From positions 1-64,000 of the forward strand of contig CBDUZI010000002.1 of NCBI GenBank assembly GCA_965371665.1: a stretch of DNA of 64,000 nucleotides, written 5' to 3'. The stretch is from JAUVAV01 sp965371665 (GTDB lineage: Bacteria > Oederibacteriota > JAAXVQ01 > JAUVAV01). Position numbers and translations under genes: made by a program. The stretch's first letter is position 1. The number at the start of each line of letters is the position of its first letter. The notes under the pieces are model-generated. The model was given only the letters and a program-made list of their open reading frames with translations, made no database searches and was not told the DNA's origin. Shown in pieces: positions 1 through 10,310 of this stretch.

Positions 1-22
1 CTCCCCGCATTTCTGCGGGGAG
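1..22. repeat. GC-rich hairpin at window edge
   Basis: A nine-base stem, CTCCCCGCA and TGCGGGGAG, encloses a TTTC loop. It is followed by purines rather than a T-run, so it does not look like a complete intrinsic terminator in either direction. It may be the end of a gene or repeat lying outside the window. The rest of positions 23-340 shows no convincing gene. Confidence 0.4.
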
Positions 23-133
23 AGGGGGATATGTGGTTAATTTGACGCTTACGAAGAAACGCCCACATATAATGTTCCGTTGCGACGAGATGAGAGAATA
101 TATACGCAGGGTTGCTTGCTCATCAAACATCTC

Positions 134-160
134 CTGGACCCCGGCTTTCGCCGGGGTGAC
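134..160. repeat. Solo arm of the GTCATTCC-type palindromic repeat
   Basis: The stretch CTGGACCCCGG...CCGGGGTGAC is one arm of the palindromic repeat family found in many gaps of this window. The same arm occurs inside the element near 12045-12067. No partner arm is visible here, so this is a fragment. Confidence 0.5.
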
Positions 161-343
161 GGCTTATAACCGAAACTAAAAAGAACTCATTAAGTAAGCT
201 TGACTCTCCAGGCTGCCAAGATCATAAACCTATTGCCAGAGTGTATCAAGTTTCCCAAGAACAAAAAGCTGATTAATCCTTAACGGAAAAAGATTTTCTG
301 ACTTTCAGCTTAGTTTTTTACCCACTCGATAAGGAGAAGACCC

Positions 344-550
344 AATGATTATATATACCATATTAGCTTTGATGACGGAATCAACGGAATGGTAGACTTT
401 GTGGATTATTTTAATAAAGGGCCCGTATTTGAGCCGCTGCGTGATTTGCAGTTTTTCAATAAAACCACAATTAATGGAGGTACAATATCCTGGCCAAATG
501 ACGCTGATATTGCACCTGAAACATTATACGAAAAAACACAGGGTGTATAA
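344..550 (+). pseudogene. DUF2442-family remnant, 5' end lost
   Basis: This frame translates through FDDGINGMVDF, FEPLRDLQFF and ISWPNDADIAPETLYE to a TAA stop at 548-550. Those motifs match the DUF2442 core and C-terminus (the family usually reads PNGADIAPETLYE). The frame has no start codon before the internal ATG at 389, which would give a 53-residue protein. A good Shine-Dalgarno (AAGGAG, 331-336) and an ATG at 345 precede it, but that ATG is in another frame and stops after 16 codons. I read this as a decayed gene with a damaged start. DUF2442 genes often accompany DUF4160 partners in toxin-antitoxin-like pairs; I could not find a partner upstream. Confidence 0.55.
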
Positions 551-572
551 GTAATCATTTGTAATCAGGCAG

Positions 573-980
573 CTATCTGGTAAACCTAAGATGTATTGGC
601 GCTTTTTTGATGACGTCCAACCCGATTTCCTTTCTCAGGTCATCTCGCAGCGAGAGTAGAAGATGTCCAGAGCTTGCATCATTTCTGCGTTCAGCGATGG
701 CGTTTGCCAATTCTTTTGCCATTCGGTCTTGATCCTCTGTTCCGAACAACTGAATGTCCGCTATGGCAGATTCGAATTTTCCCCCGTACTCGGTGCCAGC
801 GATGGAGCCACGGCTAGCGCCATCTTCCAAACCACGATAAGCTCGGATTAGGTATTCAGTTCGAATTTCACGCCGTTTTTTCTTTTGGTCGCGATGCGCA
901 TTGAACTGATGCCCTACCACCCAACCAACAATTGCGACAACTGTTGTAACCAATAAAGGGAAAAGCATTTCACCGTCCAT
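573..980 (-). CDS. Small membrane-anchored hypothetical protein
   Basis: This 135-residue protein has an N-terminal hydrophobic segment (about residues 6-23) followed by a basic stretch (HRDQKKKRREIR). That predicts a single membrane anchor with a cytoplasmic domain. The remainder is charged and probably helical (DQDRMAKELANAIAERRNDA, LLSLRDDLRKEIGLDVI). The start is well supported by AAGGAGG six to seven bases before ATG. I do not recognise a named family with certainty; similar small anchored proteins are common in accessory DNA. It ends about 400 bases from the left edge region and is transcribed like gltD, from which it is separated by 40 bases. A role cannot be assigned from sequence. 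Confidence 0.65.
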   Translation of the reverse strand: MDGEMLFPLLVTTVVAIVGWVVGHQFNAHRDQKKKRREIRTEYLIRAYRGLEDGASRGSIAGTEYGGKFESAIADIQLFGTEDQDRMAKELANAIAERRNDASSGHLLLSLRDDLRKEIGLDVIKKAPIHLRFTR

Positions 981-1020
981 AATTGCCTCCTTTTAGTACC
1001 GCCGGCATGGAAGCCGGCCC

Positions 1021-2451
1021 CTACCTAACCTCGGATAAGAATGCGTCTATCTGTCCTGCGGCCAGGCGGCCGCGGTGGATGGCGCGCACAGCCAGCGAAG
1101 CGCCGGTCTCCGCATCGCCCGCGGCAAACACGCCGGGAGTGGAGGTCATAAAGTTTTCATTTACTTTAATGTTCCCGCGCTGATCTTTTTCCAGTTTTAA
1201 ATCTTCCACCAAGGACCCGTGCCCGGCATGCATAAAACCCATGGCCAGCAGCACTAAATCAGCTTTTAATGCAAACTTTGATCCGGGAATTTCCTTAAAT
1301 GTCCAGCACCCGTCATCAGACCGGGTCCAATCCAGTTTCACGGCCTGTAGGGCTTTGACCTGGCCCCCAACGCCTGTCAATTGCTTGGTAGCAATGCTCC
1401 AGAGGCGGTCACAGCCTTCCTGGTGCGAGGTGGAAGTGCGCAGAATAACCGGCCACATGGGCCAGGGGGTGTCCGGATTGTTTCCTTCCAAAGGTTTGGG
1501 CAAAAGTTCAATCTGCGTGACATGCCGGGCGCCCTGGCGAATGCTCGTGCCAATACAGTCTGAACCCGTGTCTCCTCCGCCGACTACCACTACATGCTTG
1601 TCCCGGGCGCTTATCCGCTCACTGGGAGGTATCTCATCTCCGGCATTTACTTTATTCTGCTGAGTTATAAAATCCATCGCAAAGTATGTGCCTGGCAACT
1701 CCCGGCCCGGGACTTTTAGATCACGCGGCACACTGGCGCCGGTTGTGATCAGGATGGCGTCGAACTCTTTGGCAAGCTCGGCAGCCGGGATATCTTTCCC
1801 AACCTCCACATGCGGCTGGAAAATCACACCTTCGGCCAGCATCTGCTCCAGACGGCGGTCAATCACTCCCTTGGCCAGCTTGTAATCCGGAATACCATAG
1901 CGCAGGATGCCGCCGATACGGTCGGATTTTTCGTATAAGGTTACTTTGTGACCCTGGCGCGCAAGCTGCTGGGCCGCGGCCAGGCCGGCCGGTCCGGATC
2001 CAACTATGGCCACCTTTTTTCCGGTTTTAAAAGTTGCGGGCTGGGGCCTGATCCAGCCTTGTTCCCATCCTCGTTCCACTATCTGCAACTCTATTTGACG
2101 GATAGTGACCGGCTCCTGGTTAATATATAATGTACAGGCAGCCTCGCATGGCGCCGGACAGATTCTGCCGGTGATCTCGGGAAGGTTATTGGTTTTATGC
2201 AACAGTTCAAGCGCCGCACGCCACTTTTTTTTATAGACAAGATCATTAAAATCCGGGATTAAATTGCCCAGCGGACAACCATAAGCGTGGCAGGTCGGAA
2301 CCCCGCAATCCATGCAGCGCGCCGCCTGGATCTCGAGTTGATCCGGGTCCAAGCCTTTATTAATCTCGCTAAAATCATGGATCCGTTCCGGGATGGGCCG
2401 CTGGGTCGGATTTTGGCGTGCATATTCTAAAAAACCGGTAGGTTTGGCCAT
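1021..2451 (-). CDS. gltD: Glutamate synthase (NADPH), small subunit
   Basis: This 476-residue protein is the FAD-dependent small subunit of glutamate synthase. It takes electrons from NAD(P)H and passes them to the large subunit, which makes glutamate from glutamine and 2-oxoglutarate. The N-terminal cysteine clusters CMDCGVPTCHAYGCP (about residues 46-60) and CPAPCEAACT (about 98-107) are the iron-sulfur ligands. GSGPAGLAAA (about 152) is the FAD-binding Rossmann motif, and VVVGGGDTGSDC (about 288) is the second nucleotide-binding motif. The C-terminal VFAAGDAETGASL is also typical. Length is normal. The ATG lies directly after the gltB stop, so the pair should be co-translated. The adjacent carAB genes also consume glutamine, which suits one nitrogen-assimilation operon. 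Confidence 0.97.
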   Translation of the reverse strand: MAKPTGFLEYARQNPTQRPIPERIHDFSEINKGLDPDQLEIQAARCMDCGVPTCHAYGCPLGNLIPDFNDLVYKKKWRAALELLHKTNNLPEITGRICPAPCEAACTLYINQEPVTIRQIELQIVERGWEQGWIRPQPATFKTGKKVAIVGSGPAGLAAAQQLARQGHKVTLYEKSDRIGGILRYGIPDYKLAKGVIDRRLEQMLAEGVIFQPHVEVGKDIPAAELAKEFDAILITTGASVPRDLKVPGRELPGTYFAMDFITQQNKVNAGDEIPPSERISARDKHVVVVGGGDTGSDCIGTSIRQGARHVTQIELLPKPLEGNNPDTPWPMWPVILRTSTSHQEGCDRLWSIATKQLTGVGGQVKALQAVKLDWTRSDDGCWTFKEIPGSKFALKADLVLLAMGFMHAGHGSLVEDLKLEKDQRGNIKVNENFMTSTPGVFAAGDAETGASLAVRAIHRGRLAAGQIDAFLSEVR

Positions 2452-5400
2452 TTACTTGAACACCTCTTCTGTAGCCGAGACAGTTTCCGTGTCTTTATGC
2501 TCTTCCCCGGCCATTCTCTCCAGCACTCGCTGGTAATCAATGGGCATGACTTTTACAAACATGGGCAAGTAGGCTTCCCAATTATCCAGAATCATTTTAG
2601 CCCGCGGACTTCCGGTATATTGGTAGTGATTCTCAATCAGGGTGCGCAGTTGCCGGATATCCGCTTCGCTAGTTATGCTTTCCAGCTCGACCATATCCAG
2701 ATTGCAGCGCGTATCAAAGAGTTCGCTCTCATCATAAACATAAGCCATACCGCCGCTCATGCCGGCCGCGAAATTATTGCCGGTTTGACCCAGAACCACC
2801 ACCACGCCGCCGGTCATATATTCGCAGCCATGGTCGCCCACGCCCTCTACCACTGCTGTCGCCCCGCTGTTACGCACACAGAACCTTTCGCCGGCCACGC
2901 CCTGCAGATAAATTTCCCCGGCCGTAGCGCCATACAAAATCACATTGCCGGCAATTATATTATCATGCGGCACAAAGACCGCACCCGGCGGCGGAACTAC
3001 CACTATCCGGCCGCCGGACATGCCTTTGCCCAGGTAATCATTGGCATCCCCTTCCATCCGAATGCTGATGCCCGGCGCTAAAAAAGCGCCCAGGCTCTGG
3101 CCCGCGGATCCGAATAAATTAATCTCAATCGTTCCCTCCGGCAGGCCGGGAGCGCCGTATTGCTTGGTAACCTCATGACTCAAAGTTGTGCCCACCGTGC
3201 GATGGACATTGCGTATCGGCATCTGAATTCTAACCGGCTTTTTATTATCCAGGGCGGGCCGGGCTTGGGCTATCAATTCATTATCCAATGATTTTTCCAG
3301 ACTATGCTCCTGCTGATTAACGCAATGCAAAGCGCCCGGTCCGACCGGCTGCAAGATCGCGGAAAAATCCAGACCATGCGCTTTCCAGTGATGGGGATCC
3401 GGTTCAAATTTCAACCTTTCCACTTGCCCAATCATTTCATCCAGAGTACGGAAACCCAACTGAGCCATATACTCCCGCAGTTCCTGGGCCATAAAGCGAA
3501 AAAAACGTTCCGGATATTCCGGTTTGCCGGTATAGCGGGCCCGCAAATCATCCCTTTGCGTGGCCACGCCCACGGGACAGTTATTCAGATGACATTTACG
3601 CATCATTACGCAGCCTAAAGTTACCAGGGCCGTTGTCCCGAAACCAAATTCATCCGCTCCTAGCAGAGCCGCAATCGCTACATCCCGGCCGGTCTTGAGC
3701 TGGCCGTCCACCTGGACGCGAATGCGGTCCCGCAAACGATTGTTAACCAATGATTGCTGGGTCTCAGCTAATCCCAGTTCCCAGGGCAGACCGGCATGCT
3801 TGATCGCGGTTAAAGGCGAGGCTCCAGTGCCGCCGTCATAGCCGGATATCAGAACCAGGTCCGCCTTGGCTTTGGACACTCCGGACGCAATCGTACCCAC
3901 GCCGGCTTCCGAGACCAGTTTGACCGAGACCGCGGCCGCGGGATTGGCATTTTTAAGATCAAAGATTAATTGCGCCAGATCCTCGATGGAATAAATATCA
4001 TGATGCGGCGGCGGTGAGATTAAGGTAACGCCCGGGGTAGTATGCCGGACCCGGGCAATTTCTTCGCTCACCTTATGTCCGGGCAACTGGCCGCCCTCGC
4101 CCGGTTTGGCGCCCTGGGCCATTTTAATCTGGAGTTCATCCGCATGGGATAGATATTCAGAGGTTACGCCGAAACGTCCGGAAGCCACCTGCTTAATGCG
4201 TGAACACTTACTGTCTCCATTGGGCAGGGGAATAAACCGGGCCGGATCTTCCCCTCCCTCTCCGGAATTACTCCGGCCGCCAATCCGGTTCAAGGCCACT
4301 GCCATATCCTCATGCGCCTCTTTGCTGATGGAGCCATACGACATAGCGGCTGTCACAAACCGGCGGGTTATGGCTTCCACTGGTTCCACTTCTTTCAGAG
4401 GCACCGGTGTGCCGGGTTTAAACGCTAAGAAACTGCGTAAAGTCACCCGTTCCCGGGCCTGGTCATCAATCAGCCGGGTATATTCTTTAAAGCAGTTATA
4501 ATCATTATTCCGGGCAGCTCGCTGAAGATTGGCAATGGTCTCCGGAACCCAGAGATGCTTCTCTTCCCCCAGGCGTACCCGGTAATCACCGCCTATTTTC
4601 AAACCCGGCTCAGCCTCACCTCTGGGCGGATACCCGCAATTATAACGCATAATAGTTTCCCTGGCGATTTCCTCCAGGCCGACGCCGGAAATACGCGAGA
4701 CGGTATAAGTGAAATATTTATCCACTAAATCCTTACTCAGTCCTACCGCCTCAAAAATTTGGGCCCCGAAGAAACTCCGCACTGTGGATATGCCCATACG
4801 GCTGAAGGTTTTTAAGAGGCCTTTTTTAATGGCGGTTATATATGCATCCATGGCATCCGCCGGGCGAAGCGGCTTATCCAGCATACCGGTCTCGGCCAAT
4901 TCCCGGATAGTGGAAAAAGCCAGATGCGGACAGACGGCATTAGCCCCGAAACCTATCAATTGGGCAAAGTGGATCACTTCCCGGACTTCCCCGGTTTCCA
5001 GAATGATTCCGGCCTGAGTTCGCTTACCCTGGCGGATTAAATAATGATGCAGTCCTGACCCAGCCAGCAATACCGGGATGGGAACACGCTGGTGGTCCAT
5101 ATTCCGGTCGCTCAGCACCAAAATCGTGGCGCCCTCGTCTATCGCCTGCTCTGCCTGGCGGAACATTTCCTCCAGCGCCTTTTCCAAAGCCGGACCGTTG
5201 CCCTTGGCCGGGAAAAGCATATCAATATCCCGCACCTTTATATCCGGATGATGCGCCTTGCGAAGCTGCGTCATATCCTCCGGGGTCAGGACCGGATGAC
5301 AGAGTTTCAGCATGCGGGCATGTTCCGGCGTCTCTTCCAATAGATTGCGCTCCCTTCCGACCAGGCTCATCAGGGACATAACCAGTTCCTCGCGCAAAGG

Positions 5401-7038
5401 ATCAATGGGCGGATTGGTTACTTGCGCGAATAATTGCTTGAAATAATTAAACAGCAATTGCGGATGATTGGAGAGCACTGCCAAAGCGGCGTCATTACCC
5501 ATGGAACCAATGGGTTCCTGACCATGAGAAGCCATGGGCGTGATAATCATTTTTAAATCCTCATCCGTATAACCAAAAGCCTGCTGTTTGCGGCGCAGGA
5601 CATTTGAGTCCTCATTCGGCGCAGGAGCCGGCGCAAACAAGCCCCGCAATTCAATCTGATTACCCTGTACCCATTTGCGATAGTGCTGCTGCCTCGCAAT
5701 CCTGGCTTTGATTTCACGATCCGGAATAATCCGATGCTCCTGAATATCCACTAAAAACATCTTGCCGGGTTGCAGCCGGCCCCTGGTTTGGATGCGTTCC
5801 GGCGAAAATTCCAGCACTCCGGTCTCGGAACCCAGCACTACCAGGCCGTCATAAGTAACCGTGTACCGGCAAGGCCGCAAACCATTCCGGTCCAGGGTGC
5901 CTCCGATATAACGCCCATCCGTAAAAACCAGGGCGGCCGGACCGTCCCAGGGCTCCATCAACGCGGCATGGTAAGCATAAAAAGCGCGCTTGTCCTGGCT
6001 CATGTGATACTTCACGCCAAACGCTTCCGGCACCATCATCATAATGGCGTGCGGCAGCGAACGCCCGGCTGCCACTAATAATTCCAGCGCATTGTCAAGC
6101 ACAGCGGAATCACTGCCGCTTTCTTGCAAGACGGGTTTAATTTTTTCCAGATCCTGGCCAAAGATTTCCGACTGCATCAGGGCTTCCCGGCTGCGCATGC
6201 GATTAATGTTGCCGCGCAAGGTATTGATCTCGCCGTTGTGCGCCAGATAGCGGAAAGGCTGGGCCAGACTCCAGGCCGGAAGGGTGTTGGTGCTGTAACG
6301 CTGGTGTGCCAGGGAAAAAGCCGCGGTAAAATCTTTATCCGTCAAATCAGGATAAAATTCTGCCAACTGGCTTCCGGTCAGCATGCCTTTATATGTAATA
6401 GTGCGGCTGGATAAGCTGGTTATATAAAACTGGCTGTAATCCGAGTCCTGCCAGGTACTGATCTCTTTTTCCGCCAGACGGCGAATTATATAAAGCTTGC
6501 GTTCAAAATCCACGGCTGGTAATCTTCCCATACTCAGAAAGCACTGGTAAATATCCGGCTGGGTCGCACGGCTGAATTCTCCCAGCTGGGCGTTTGATAC
6601 CGGTACCTTTCGCCACCCCAGAAATTCACATCCCTCGGCCTGGATAATTCGTTCCAGAGCCTGGCGGCAACGATCAGCCAAAGCTTGCTCCGGCGGCAGG
6701 AAAATCATGCCTACGCCGTATTGACCCTGCGCGGGCAGCTTGATTTTTCCGTCGGGGCAGACCTTCCGGAAAAAGGCCTCCGGAATTCCCAATAATAATC
6801 CAGCTCCATCGCCGGTGGCGTTGTCCCCGGCCAAAGCGCCGCGATGTTCGAGGTTGATTAATATCTTCACGGCATTTTCCACCAGGGAATGCCGGGGCTG
6901 ACCGTCTAAATGGGCGATAAAGCCGATTCCACAGCTGTCGTGTTCGTAGGCCGGATCGTAAAGACCTTGCGTCGGCGGGAAACCCGCGGAGTTTAAGCCC
7001 TTAAAATTTGTGAATTTTGTAAAATCTCTTCCCAACAT
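2452..7038 (-). CDS. gltB: Glutamate synthase, large subunit
   Basis: This is the roughly 1,530-residue glutamate synthase large subunit. The N-terminal class II glutamine amidotransferase domain contains DSCGIGF, whose Cys becomes the N-terminal nucleophile after propeptide removal. A central domain and an FMN-binding synthase domain follow (GRSNSGEGGEDPARF, KPGEGGQLPGHKV, SGYDGGTGASP). The 3Fe-4S cysteines lie in CVMMRKCHLNNCPVG, and the C-terminal GXGXG beta-helix domain contains GGRIVVVPP and GATAGEIYLQG. I chose ATG at 7038, which overlaps the carB stop as TAATG. A GTG at 7065 would add nine residues, but its Shine-Dalgarno-like AGGAG directly abuts it, leaving no spacing. gltD follows without a gap. 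Confidence 0.96.
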   Translation of the reverse strand: MLGRDFTKFTNFKGLNSAGFPPTQGLYDPAYEHDSCGIGFIAHLDGQPRHSLVENAVKILINLEHRGALAGDNATGDGAGLLLGIPEAFFRKVCPDGKIKLPAQGQYGVGMIFLPPEQALADRCRQALERIIQAEGCEFLGWRKVPVSNAQLGEFSRATQPDIYQCFLSMGRLPAVDFERKLYIIRRLAEKEISTWQDSDYSQFYITSLSSRTITYKGMLTGSQLAEFYPDLTDKDFTAAFSLAHQRYSTNTLPAWSLAQPFRYLAHNGEINTLRGNINRMRSREALMQSEIFGQDLEKIKPVLQESGSDSAVLDNALELLVAAGRSLPHAIMMMVPEAFGVKYHMSQDKRAFYAYHAALMEPWDGPAALVFTDGRYIGGTLDRNGLRPCRYTVTYDGLVVLGSETGVLEFSPERIQTRGRLQPGKMFLVDIQEHRIIPDREIKARIARQQHYRKWVQGNQIELRGLFAPAPAPNEDSNVLRRKQQAFGYTDEDLKMIITPMASHGQEPIGSMGNDAALAVLSNHPQLLFNYFKQLFAQVTNPPIDPLREELVMSLMSLVGRERNLLEETPEHARMLKLCHPVLTPEDMTQLRKAHHPDIKVRDIDMLFPAKGNGPALEKALEEMFRQAEQAIDEGATILVLSDRNMDHQRVPIPVLLAGSGLHHYLIRQGKRTQAGIILETGEVREVIHFAQLIGFGANAVCPHLAFSTIRELAETGMLDKPLRPADAMDAYITAIKKGLLKTFSRMGISTVRSFFGAQIFEAVGLSKDLVDKYFTYTVSRISGVGLEEIARETIMRYNCGYPPRGEAEPGLKIGGDYRVRLGEEKHLWVPETIANLQRAARNNDYNCFKEYTRLIDDQARERVTLRSFLAFKPGTPVPLKEVEPVEAITRRFVTAAMSYGSISKEAHEDMAVALNRIGGRSNSGEGGEDPARFIPLPNGDSKCSRIKQVASGRFGVTSEYLSHADELQIKMAQGAKPGEGGQLPGHKVSEEIARVRHTTPGVTLISPPPHHDIYSIEDLAQLIFDLKNANPAAAVSVKLVSEAGVGTIASGVSKAKADLVLISGYDGGTGASPLTAIKHAGLPWELGLAETQQSLVNNRLRDRIRVQVDGQLKTGRDVAIAALLGADEFGFGTTALVTLGCVMMRKCHLNNCPVGVATQRDDLRARYTGKPEYPERFFRFMAQELREYMAQLGFRTLDEMIGQVERLKFEPDPHHWKAHGLDFSAILQPVGPGALHCVNQQEHSLEKSLDNELIAQARPALDNKKPVRIQMPIRNVHRTVGTTLSHEVTKQYGAPGLPEGTIEINLFGSAGQSLGAFLAPGISIRMEGDANDYLGKGMSGGRIVVVPPPGAVFVPHDNIIAGNVILYGATAGEIYLQGVAGERFCVRNSGATAVVEGVGDHGCEYMTGGVVVVLGQTGNNFAAGMSGGMAYVYDESELFDTRCNLDMVELESITSEADIRQLRTLIENHYQYTGSPRAKMILDNWEAYLPMFVKVMPIDYQRVLERMAGEEHKDTETVSATEEVFK

Positions 7039-10000
7039 TAGCTGACCACTTTTTTTCCGTACCACTCCTGCAAAGGCGAGACCGTTAAGGAGGCCGCTTG
7101 CCGGGCCTCAATCCCGTTGACCGCGGCCTGGGCGCCCTGCAAGGTAGTAATACAAGGAACACCATGGGCCACGGCCGTGGTTCCAATGGGGCGGACATGC
7201 TCCCGGCCCTCAGGGCCAAAGGGCGTGTTAATAATCATCTGGATTTTTTTCTCCCGGATAAGATTTAAAACGCTCTCGGTCCCCCGGCCGATCTTATCCA
7301 CCTTGTCAGCCAAAATGCTGTTGCTCCTGAGTACTTTGTGCGTTCCCGGGGTGGCCACCAGGTCAAAACCCATATCGCGGAGTTTCTTGGCAATAAAAAC
7401 CACATCCCGTTTATCATCATCCTTGACGCTCACAAACACCCGGCCGGAGAGCGGAAGCGTCTGCCCGGCCGCAGCCTGGGCTTTGATAAAGGCCATACCA
7501 AAAGAGGCATCTATGCCCATGACCTCGCCCGTGGATTTCATTTCCGGCCCCAAATGGATATCCACGCCGGCAAAGCGCGAGAAAGGCAGCACGGATTCCT
7601 TGATGCAGAAGTGCTGAATGGATTCTGATTCCGTGCCACCGCTTTCATCCAGGGTTTGGCCGGCCATGATCCGGGCCGCGATTTTCGCCCAGGGCCGCCC
7701 GGTGGCTTTACTCACAAAAGGCACGGTCCGCGAGGCCCGGGGATTGACTTCCAGCACGTAAAGGTTTCCGCGCCGGACCGCAAACTGAATATTCAGCAGA
7801 CCGCGAACCCCCAGGGCCAGGGCAATGCGCTCCGTGTATTTTTTTATCCGGTTCATTACTTCTTCGGACAAGGTATGCGGCGGCAGTACGCAGGCCGAAT
7901 CACCGGAATGAATACCGGCCTCCTCAATATGCTCCATGATTCCGGCCACTACGGTGCGGGTCCCGTCGCAAACCGCGTCCACATCCACCTCAATGGCATC
8001 TTCTAAAAATTTATCGATCAAAACCGGCTGGCCTTCAGCCGCGTCAAAGGCTTCCTGGACAAAATCCATCAAAGTTTGGGGATCATATACAATCCGCATG
8101 GCCCGGCCGCCCAGCACAAAAGAGGGCCGCACCAGGACCGGAAAACCAATGGTATTGGCTTTTTCCAAAACCTCGTCCCAGGACCGGGCAATCCCGTTTT
8201 CCGGCTGCGCCATATCCAAATCCAGCATTAGTTTGGCGAATTGCTCCCGGTCTTCCGCCCGCTCAATCGACTCCACCGGCGTGCCTAAAATCGGAGCCCC
8301 GGCATCCTGGAGCCGGCGGGCCAGGTTTAACGGCGTCTGCCCGCCAAACTGGACAATTACGCCCAGGGGTTTTTCCAAATCTATAATATTCATAATGTCT
8401 TCAAAGGTCAGCGGCTCAAAATAGAGTTTGTCCGAGGTATCATAATCCGTGGATACGGTCTCCGGGTTGGAGTTGACCATAATGGTTTCATACCCTAATT
8501 CCTGTAAGGCAAAAGACGCATGGCAGCAGCAATAATCAAATTCAATCCCCTGCCCAATCCGGTTGGGCCCGCTGCCCAGAATCATAATCTTGGGCCGTTC
8601 CGAAGCCTGATCCATCTCATTCTCTTCTTCATAAGTGGAATAACAGTAAGGGGTATAAGACTCAAATTCCGCCGCGCAGGTATCCACTAATTTGTAAGTC
8701 GGCAGCACCCCCAGGTTTTTGCGCTTTTCCCGGACCTCAAGCTCGGTCCGGCCCACCCAGCCCGCGATCTGCACATCACTAAAGCCCTCCTGCTTCATCT
8801 TTTTCAGCCAGGCGGGATCCATATCTTCCCAGGCATGTCCGGCTTCCTGTTGGTCCGTATCAATAATGGCTTTTAATTGGGACAGAAACCAGGGATCAAT
8901 ACCGGTGATGGCATAAAGCTCCGGAATGGATATTCCTTGTTTAATGGCCTCCCGCATTGTAAAGAGCCGCTCCGCGTGCGGAATGGCCAGCCGGGCTTTG
9001 AGAATTTCCGGAGTAAGCTCCGTTCCGATTTTAGGATAGTCTTCATACCCGTTGCAATGAATTTCCAGGCTCCGCAGGCCCTTTTGCAAGGCTTCGCGGA
9101 AAGTCCGGCCAATGGCCATGGTCTCGCCCACGGATTTCATGGATATGCCCAGTTCCGGATCAGCGCCGGGAAATTTCTCAAAAGCAAAGCGGGGGATTTT
9201 AACCACGCAATAATCAATGGCCGGCTCAAAGCAGGCCATGGTCTGGCGCGTGATGTCATTGGGAATTTCATCCAGGGTGTACCCGACTGCCAGCAGAGCC
9301 GCGATCTTGGCGATCGGAAACCCGGTGGCCTTGCTCGCCAGGGCCGAAGAACGGGATACTCGCGGATTCATCTCAATCACCACCAGGCGGCCGTCTTGGG
9401 GATTAATGGCAAACTGGATATTTGAGCCTCCGGTCTCGACGCCAATGGCCCGGATTATGGCAATCCCGGCATTCCGCATCTTTTGATACTCTTTGTCGGT
9501 CAGGGTCTGGGCCGGCACTACGGTAATACTGTCGCCGGTATGGACGCCCATGGGATCAAAATTTTCAATCGAGCAGATAATCACTACATTGTCCCTGCGA
9601 TCCCGCATGACTTCCAGTTCGAACTCTTTCCAGCCAATTACGGATTCTTCAATCAATATTTCATGGATTAAACTATTTTCCAACCCCAGCCGCGCGATCT
9701 TCCGAAACTCCTCCTCATTCCGGGCCACCCCGCCGCCGGTCCCGCCCAGAGTAAAAGCCGGCCGGATAATCACCGGGTAACCAATGGACTTGGCAACCGC
9801 GATAGCTTGCTCCAGACTGCGTCCTAACCCGCTTTTTGGCAGGTCAAGTCCCAAGCCCTGAATAACTGTTTTGAATTTCTCGCGATCCTCGCCCCGGTGA
9901 ATAGCGTCTATATTGAGCCCTATCATTTCCACCTTATATTTTTCAAAAACACCCTGGTTATAGGTCTCCACCGCTATATTCAGGCCGGTCTGCCCGCCCA

Positions 10001-10268
10001 AGGTAGGAAGTACTGCCTGGGGACGCTCTTTTTCAATAATGCGTTCCATAACTTCCGGAGTAATGGGTTCAATATAGGTGCGATCCGCCATTTCCGGGTC
10101 AGTCATAATTGTAGCCGGATTGGAATTGACCAGAACAATTTCATAGCCTTCCGCCTTCAGCGCCTTACAGGCCTGGGTCCCGGAATAATCAAATTCACAG
10201 GCCTGGCCGATCACGATCGGACCGGACCCGATAATTAATATTTTTTTAATATCCGTGCGCTTAGGCAT
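7038..10268 (-). CDS. carB: Carbamoyl-phosphate synthase, large subunit
   Basis: This 1,076-residue enzyme makes carbamoyl phosphate from bicarbonate, ATP and ammonia channelled from CarA. The product feeds pyrimidine and arginine synthesis. The two homologous ATP-grasp halves are visible: IGSGPIVIGQACEFDYSG opens the first, and ILGSGPNRIGQGIEFDYCC (about residue 560) opens the second. Each carries a PVIIRPAFTLGG or PVLVRPSFVLGG ATP-binding loop. The C-terminal MGS-like allosteric domain, from about residue 940, includes INTPFGPEGREH. Length is normal. carA lies upstream, separated by 225 bases that contain a palindromic repeat. The stop shares bases with the gltB start. Confidence 0.97.
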   Translation of the reverse strand: MPKRTDIKKILIIGSGPIVIGQACEFDYSGTQACKALKAEGYEIVLVNSNPATIMTDPEMADRTYIEPITPEVMERIIEKERPQAVLPTLGGQTGLNIAVETYNQGVFEKYKVEMIGLNIDAIHRGEDREKFKTVIQGLGLDLPKSGLGRSLEQAIAVAKSIGYPVIIRPAFTLGGTGGGVARNEEEFRKIARLGLENSLIHEILIEESVIGWKEFELEVMRDRRDNVVIICSIENFDPMGVHTGDSITVVPAQTLTDKEYQKMRNAGIAIIRAIGVETGGSNIQFAINPQDGRLVVIEMNPRVSRSSALASKATGFPIAKIAALLAVGYTLDEIPNDITRQTMACFEPAIDYCVVKIPRFAFEKFPGADPELGISMKSVGETMAIGRTFREALQKGLRSLEIHCNGYEDYPKIGTELTPEILKARLAIPHAERLFTMREAIKQGISIPELYAITGIDPWFLSQLKAIIDTDQQEAGHAWEDMDPAWLKKMKQEGFSDVQIAGWVGRTELEVREKRKNLGVLPTYKLVDTCAAEFESYTPYCYSTYEEENEMDQASERPKIMILGSGPNRIGQGIEFDYCCCHASFALQELGYETIMVNSNPETVSTDYDTSDKLYFEPLTFEDIMNIIDLEKPLGVIVQFGGQTPLNLARRLQDAGAPILGTPVESIERAEDREQFAKLMLDLDMAQPENGIARSWDEVLEKANTIGFPVLVRPSFVLGGRAMRIVYDPQTLMDFVQEAFDAAEGQPVLIDKFLEDAIEVDVDAVCDGTRTVVAGIMEHIEEAGIHSGDSACVLPPHTLSEEVMNRIKKYTERIALALGVRGLLNIQFAVRRGNLYVLEVNPRASRTVPFVSKATGRPWAKIAARIMAGQTLDESGGTESESIQHFCIKESVLPFSRFAGVDIHLGPEMKSTGEVMGIDASFGMAFIKAQAAAGQTLPLSGRVFVSVKDDDKRDVVFIAKKLRDMGFDLVATPGTHKVLRSNSILADKVDKIGRGTESVLNLIREKKIQMIINTPFGPEGREHVRPIGTTAVAHGVPCITTLQGAQAAVNGIEARQAASLTVSPLQEWYGKKVVS

Positions 10269-10310
10269 CAGAAAATTCCTTCACTATTTTTAAAACAGAT
10301 TTAAAACCAG

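Noticed and set aside
2497..10238. Many plus-strand ORFs of 60-190 codons opposite gltB, carB and carA
   Set aside because: They are antisense to strongly conserved genes, lack family motifs and ribosome sites.
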